Assembly (NCBI GenBank): GCA_017481575.1
Contig: JAFUPA010000065.1
Span: 48,424 to 112,423 of the forward strand
DNA length: 64,000 nucleotides
Origin: Clostridia bacterium
GTDB taxonomy: Bacteria > Bacillota > Clostridia > Oscillospirales > Acutalibacteraceae
Direction of reading: 5' to 3'
The translations under genes were made by a program, and so were the position numbers. A model generated the notes under the pieces. It was not told where the DNA came from and did not search any database. It worked only from the letters and a program-made list of their open reading frames with translations. Positions 60,383-64,000 of the stretch are shown in pieces (positions within the stretch are counted from its first letter, which is position 1; the number at the start of each line of letters is the position of its first letter).

Positions 60383-61717
60383 ATGAAAAAACTCAATGCA
60401 AAAAAATCTTTGAGCGTAGTCTTCATTTTATCCATCGTCTTTTTTATGTGTGCAATTCTGACCACTTTTGTACTTGCAAACTTCTTTAACATCTACCCCT
60501 CGACAATGAATGCCGCAGAAGCACAACCCGACGCAACACAGGCGCCGTCAACGGATTGGTCGGTTGATTATCCGTTTTCGGGAGATTACGGATTTGAGTT
60601 TGTGGCAACAGAGCCGGAAGAAGAGGTTGTTGCCGAAGAAACAAGCAAGGTTAAAGAATACGAAAATTATGTAAAATTCCTCGAAGACCGTATTGACTAC
60701 TACACAACAAATCTTCTTATCGGCAGAATGAAGTTTGTTGAGCTTAACGCTTTGTTTAACAAAATGGTCGGTATGGATATCGTTTCGGGCACAGATTCTG
60801 TTGTTGTTATGCGCAACGGCTACCTTACCTACGAGGCACAGCCGCTCGACACACAGTATGCGATTGAAAGCACGGCATATTTTTCACAATGGCTCAAAAA
60901 CAACGGCATTGACTTCCTTTATGTTCAGTGTCCTTCAAAGGAAAATCCGCTTGACAATCAGCTTCCCCACGGCATTGAGGATAACTATAACCTGAATGCA
61001 GACAGTCTTTTGAAAGGTCTTGACGAAAACGAGGTTCCTTACATTGATTTAAGGCAAAGTCTGATTGCAGATTTTGATGATTATTACTCCTGCTTCTTTA
61101 AAACTGACCACCATTGGACAGCCGAAACAGGTGTGTGGGCGGCAGGCAAAATTGCCGCGGAACTCAACAAGAAATACAGCTGCGGTCTTAATTTGAGTCT
61201 TGCTGACCTTTCAAATTACAATGTTGACGTATATGAGGATTACTGTTTCGGCTCACAGGGCAAGAAGACAACTCTTAAATACGCTGACCCCGAGGACATC
61301 AGTCTGATTTACCCGAAGACCGACACAGATTTCACCGTGCAGTATGACAAGAGCGAGATTCTGAACGGCAGATTTGAGGATACGCTTCTTAAAAAGAGTG
61401 TGTTTGACAAGATTGATTACTACAACATTTCAACCTACTCGGCATATTTCCACGGCAACCATTCCATAACAACCGTTCACAACAACAAGGTTGCAAACGG
61501 CAAGCGTATGGTTTACATTATGGATTCATTCAGCGCAAGTGTTATCCCCTACCTTGCAACGGAAATTGAGGACATTCTGGTGCTTGATATCCGTAGCTTT
61601 AACGGAAGCGTTACAAATGCTATCAAAGGCTTTGACCCCGACACGGTTGTTGTTGCGTACAACCCCTCTACCCTGTCGGCAGACACGAGCCATTACAGTA
61701 CTTTTAATTTTGAATAA
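60383..61717 (+). CDS. DHHW-motif exported protein, acylation partner of MBOAT
   Basis: A 444-aa protein anchored by one N-terminal membrane helix (SVVFILSIVFFMCAILTTFV). An acidic linker (EPEEEVVAEETSKV) follows, then an SGNH/AlgX-like domain. FFKTDHHWTAETG near residue 248 is the DHHW motif with the catalytic Asp-His, and YIMDSFSASVIPYL near residue 375 would hold the Ser. With the upstream MBOAT it forms the usual two-part machine that O-acetylates a surface polysaccharide. The ATG at 60383 has AAAGG 10 nt upstream; a GTG at 60374 is too close to that site. Confidence 0.9.
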   Translation: MKKLNAKKSLSVVFILSIVFFMCAILTTFVLANFFNIYPSTMNAAEAQPDATQAPSTDWSVDYPFSGDYGFEFVATEPEEEVVAEETSKVKEYENYVKFLEDRIDYYTTNLLIGRMKFVELNALFNKMVGMDIVSGTDSVVVMRNGYLTYEAQPLDTQYAIESTAYFSQWLKNNGIDFLYVQCPSKENPLDNQLPHGIEDNYNLNADSLLKGLDENEVPYIDLRQSLIADFDDYYSCFFKTDHHWTAETGVWAAGKIAAELNKKYSCGLNLSLADLSNYNVDVYEDYCFGSQGKKTTLKYADPEDISLIYPKTDTDFTVQYDKSEILNGRFEDTLLKKSVFDKIDYYNISTYSAYFHGNHSITTVHNNKVANGKRMVYIMDSFSASVIPYLATEIEDILVLDIRSFNGSVTNAIKGFDPDTVVVAYNPSTLSADTSHYSTFNFE

Positions 61718-61722
61718 GAGCA

Positions 61723-61759
61723 AAAACGCACATATCTGACTGATATTGTGCGTTTTTTT
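61723..61759 (+). terminator. Terminator of the MBOAT-DHHW operon
   Basis: Stem CGCACA-TATC/GATA-TGTGCG with a one-base bulge, followed by T7. Confidence 0.9.
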
Positions 61760-61761
61760 GC

Positions 61762-61790
61762 TTTACTTTTAGAGTTTAATGTGCTAAAAT
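61762..61790 (+). promoter_or_regulatory. Promoter of the yerC-methyltransferase-hslO operon
   Basis: TTTACT (61762-61767), 17 nt, TAAAAT (61785-61790). Confidence 0.6.
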
Positions 61791-61833
61791 GTTTGTATCC
61801 CAATCGCAAACTACTTCTATCGGAGATGTTGAG

Positions 61834-62130
61834 ATGAATAATAGATTTAATGATGAAAACACAGACCTTCTTTTTAAGGCAGTTCTCGAATTGCGTGATT
61901 ATGAGGAATGCTGTAACTTTTTTGAAGATCTTTGCACAGTTACCGAATTGAAATCAATTTCACAGAGAATAAGAGTTGCAAAAATGCTTCGTGACAAGTG
62001 TGTTTACAGCGACATTGTAAAAGCAACAGGTGCAAGCACCGCAACAATCAGCCGTGTTAACCGTTCGCTCCAGTATGGCAGTAACGGCTACGAGGCTTTG
62101 TTCCAGAGGATAGAAGCAAAAGATGAGTGA
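61834..62130 (+). CDS. yerC: TrpR/YerC-family HTH regulator
   Basis: A 98-aa all-helical DNA-binding protein related to the tryptophan repressor. LFKAVLELRDYEECCNFFED forms the first helices and YSDIVKATGASTATISRVNR the helix-turn-helix. The YerC/YecD branch lacks a clear tryptophan-binding role; targets are unknown. The ATG at 61834 has GGAG 8 nt upstream. Its end overlaps the methyltransferase start by 8 nt. Confidence 0.9.
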   Translation: MNNRFNDENTDLLFKAVLELRDYEECCNFFEDLCTVTELKSISQRIRVAKMLRDKCVYSDIVKATGASTATISRVNRSLQYGSNGYEALFQRIEAKDE

Positions 62131-62881
62131 GTATAACGCATTTGCCGAGGTTTATGACAGGCTGACGGGAAATATCGAATATTCAAAGCGTGCAGAGTTT
62201 ATCCGCACGCTTCTTAAACGTAACGGGGTAAAGGACGGTGCAATCGTGCTTGACCTCGCTTGCGGTACGGGCAGTCTTACCGTGGAGCTTGCAAAATCGG
62301 GCTACGATATGATTGGTGTTGACTCAAGTCCGATGATGCTTTCGCAGGCGCAGGACAAAATGTACGACAACGAGCTTTCAATGCTCTTCTTGTGCCAGAG
62401 CATGACAGAGCTTGACCTTTTCGGCACGATTGATGCGGCAATCTGTACGCTCGACAGCCTTAATCATCTTGACACACCAGAAGAAATCAGAGAAACAATT
62501 TCCAAGGTCGGACTTTTTATGAACCACGGCGGAATATTTATCTTTGACGTGAATACAATATATAAGCACCGTGAAATTCTCGGCAATAACACCTTTGTTT
62601 ATGATTGTGACGAGGTTTACTGCGTATGGCAAAATCAGCTCAATGCCGACAACAGCGTGGATATAAGCCTTGATATATTTGAGCTTGACGACGGTGTTTA
62701 TTACAGAGAAAGCGAAGGCTTTAAAGAAATCGCCTGCCCTATTGAGGATTACAAAACGTGGCTCAAAGAGGCAGATTTTGAAGTAATTGATATTTATGAC
62801 GAAATGACGTTCAATCCCCTTTGCGACACGACACAGCGTGCTGTATTTGTTGCAAAGTATAACGGAAAAGCGGAGGAATAA
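62123..62881 (+). CDS. Class I SAM-dependent methyltransferase
   Basis: A 252-aa methyltransferase with the SAM motif VLDLACGTGSLTVELAKSGY near residue 42, the acidic motif IGVDSSPMMLSQAQ and ICTLDSLNHL near residue 107. The C-terminal half has a beta-rich insert (NADNSVDISLDIFELDDGVY), as in small-molecule methyltransferases. The substrate is unknown. Linked to the YerC-like regulator and, 3 nt later, to hslO. Confidence 0.85.
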   Translation: MSEYNAFAEVYDRLTGNIEYSKRAEFIRTLLKRNGVKDGAIVLDLACGTGSLTVELAKSGYDMIGVDSSPMMLSQAQDKMYDNELSMLFLCQSMTELDLFGTIDAAICTLDSLNHLDTPEEIRETISKVGLFMNHGGIFIFDVNTIYKHREILGNNTFVYDCDEVYCVWQNQLNADNSVDISLDIFELDDGVYYRESEGFKEIACPIEDYKTWLKEADFEVIDIYDEMTFNPLCDTTQRAVFVAKYNGKAEE

Positions 62882-62884
62882 TAA

Positions 62885-63763
62885 ATGGATAAACTTGTAA
62901 GATGTATTTCAACTGACGGAACGCTGGTTATTATGGCGGCGGAAACCACAGATATGGTTGAAAGAGCACAGCAGATACACAAAACTTCTGCAGTTACATC
63001 TGCCGCACTCGGCAGATTGCTGACAGCTTCAAGCCTTATGGGCAGTATGCTCAAGGGTGACAACGAATCCGTTACTCTTCGAATGAACGGAGGCGGCCCT
63101 GCAGGTACGGTTATGGCTGTTTCGGACTGTTGGGGTAATGCAAGAGGCTATGTTACAAACCCTGTTGTTGAAATTCCGCTCAATTCAAAGGGTAAGCTTG
63201 ACGTTGCAGGTGCAATCGGCACAGACGGTTCACTTGTTGTTATAAAAGACCTTAATCTCAAAGAGCCGTACATCGGTCAGACACCGATTATCTCGGGTGA
63301 GATTGCAGAGGATTTGACAAGCTATTACGCAATCAGCGAGCAGTTGCCGTCGGTTTGTGCCCTCGGCGTGCTTGTTAACCCCGACCTTTCAATTCAGAAG
63401 GCAGGCGGATTTATCATTCAGCTTCTTCCGACTGCATTTGACGACACGATTGATATGGTCGAAAGATGTATCAGCGACATACCTTCTGTTACAAAAATGC
63501 TTTCAGACGGCATGACACCGGAAGAAATCTGCCACAGAGTTCTTTCCGAGTTTGAGCTTGAGGTGCTTGACGAGTCGCACCCCGTTTACAAATGCAACTG
63601 CTCCAGAGAAAGAGTTGAGGGCGCTTTGATTTCGACAGGACTTAAGACGCTTAAGGAGCTTGAGCTTGAAGAAACAACCGAGGTTAACTGCCAATTCTGC
63701 GAGAAGAAATATTCTTTCACGGGCAGTGACATAACCGAGCTTATAAAGAAAGCAAAAAAATAA
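62885..63763 (+). CDS. hslO: Redox-regulated chaperone Hsp33 (HslO)
   Basis: Oxidation-activated holdase. The 292-aa protein starts MDKLVRCISTDGTLVIMAAE; MNGGGPAGTVMAVSDCWGNA lies near residue 68. The C-terminal zinc switch is CNCSRERV (about residues 237-244) with CQFCEKKY (about 267-274): four Cys hold zinc when reduced and form disulfides when oxidised. Its presence fits an anaerobe facing oxygen. Last gene of the operon, before the tRNA promoter. Confidence 0.96.
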   Translation: MDKLVRCISTDGTLVIMAAETTDMVERAQQIHKTSAVTSAALGRLLTASSLMGSMLKGDNESVTLRMNGGGPAGTVMAVSDCWGNARGYVTNPVVEIPLNSKGKLDVAGAIGTDGSLVVIKDLNLKEPYIGQTPIISGEIAEDLTSYYAISEQLPSVCALGVLVNPDLSIQKAGGFIIQLLPTAFDDTIDMVERCISDIPSVTKMLSDGMTPEEICHRVLSEFELEVLDESHPVYKCNCSRERVEGALISTGLKTLKELELEETTEVNCQFCEKKYSFTGSDITELIKKAKK

Positions 63764-63783
63764 CAAAAGTTTAAAGAAAAGTA

Positions 63784-63812
63784 TTGACAAACCGAAAATC
63801 TTGTAGTATAGT
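63784..63812 (+). promoter_or_regulatory. SigA promoter of the tRNA cluster
   Basis: TTGACA (63784-63789), 17 nt, TATAGT (63807-63812), about 50 bp before tRNA-Val. Confidence 0.85.
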
Positions 63813-63862
63813 ATTGGATGTCGCTGCGATATCAGCAACGGCAAAGAAAATGACGGTTTTGT

Positions 63863-63938
63863 GGGAGCATAGCTCAGCTGGGAGAGCATCTGCCTTACAA
63901 GCAGAGGGTCACAGGTTCGAGCCCTGTTGTTCCCACCA
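63863..63938 (+). tRNA. tRNA-Val (anticodon TAC)
   Basis: A 76-nt cloverleaf: acceptor GGGAGCA/TGTTCCC, D-arm GCTCAGCTGGGAGAGC, anticodon stem TCTGC/GCAGA around CTTACAA, T-loop GGTTCGAGCCC. CCA is encoded in the DNA. Confidence 0.97.
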
Positions 63939-63941
63939 CAT

Positions 63942-64000
63942 GGCCCGGTAGTTCAGTTGGTTAGAACGCTAGCCTGTCACGCTAGAGGTCGACGGTTCGA
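63942..64000 (+). tRNA. tRNA-Asp (anticodon GTC), cut by window end
   Basis: Begins GGCCCGG after a 3-nt gap; D-arm GTTCAGTTGGTTAGAAC; anticodon stem CTAGC/GCTAG around CTGTCAC; the sequence stops within the T-loop at GGTTCGA. The cluster probably continues beyond the window. Confidence 0.95.

Overview
The window looks like a chromosomal stretch of a Gram-positive, probably anaerobic and gut-associated member of the Clostridia (Oscillospiraceae/Ruminococcaceae-like). The evidence is a ylxM-ffh-rpsP-khpA-rimM-trmD operon, sporulation genes (yqfC, yqfD, ylbJ), separate HrcA/CIRCE and CtsR heat-shock circuits, many strong TTGACA-N17-TATAAT promoters, purine-rich Shine-Dalgarno sites, and secreted proteins with dockerin, cohesin-like and FIVAR modules. 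This placement is inferred from gene content and not from a search.

Layout. 0.1-3.7 kb: translation/SRP operon on the minus strand, with a promoter, a 5' hairpin and an upstream cluster of DnaA-box-like 9-mers. 3.9-8.7 kb: glycerate kinase, small Cys protein, sporulation membrane proteins, radC. 8.7-15.2 kb: GH36 alpha-galactosidase, membrane-anchored PpiC foldase, NhaC-type antiporter with an N-terminal double CxxCGGxG segment, small membrane protein. 15.2-15.9 kb: gene-free repeat region with a 154-bp MITE-like element. 15.9-25.2 kb: three consecutive minus-strand genes for very large exported proteins (dockerin; cohesin-like plus dockerin; cohesin-like candidate plus ten FIVAR repeats), preceded by a promoter and a roughly 290-nt structured leader RNA. 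25.4-38.1 kb: truB, a sigma factor, zinc-ribbon protein, CPBP-like membrane protein with a His-rich tail, FkbM methyltransferase, putative glycoside hydrolase, an N-terminal-dockerin protein, rsmA, galE, hflX, and a short AT-rich GNAT-dinD pair.

38.1-43.5 kb: hrcA-grpE-dnaK-dnaJ-gph under a perfect CIRCE. Divergent from it, 43.6-50.2 kb: a glycan cassette (GDP-heptose-type nucleotidyltransferase/phosphatase fusion, heptose-7-phosphate kinase, two SDR epimerases, cupin, two polytopic membrane proteins). 50.3-54.8 kb: ctsR-mcsA-mcsB-clpC, with CtsR operators wrapped around the promoter. 55-63.8 kb: GH5 endoglycosylceramidase-like enzyme, FAD oxidoreductase with an attenuator-like leader, patatin, MBOAT plus DHHW acylation pair, YerC-like regulator, methyltransferase, hslO. 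The window ends in tRNA-Val and a partial tRNA-Asp.

The most interesting material is the exported cohesin/dockerin/FIVAR locus with its structured leader. It resembles a scaffold for an extracellular complex, yet no catalytic module is recognisable in it. A second dockerin protein, with different recognition residues, lies 8 kb away. No rRNA, prophage, transposase or CRISPR array was seen.
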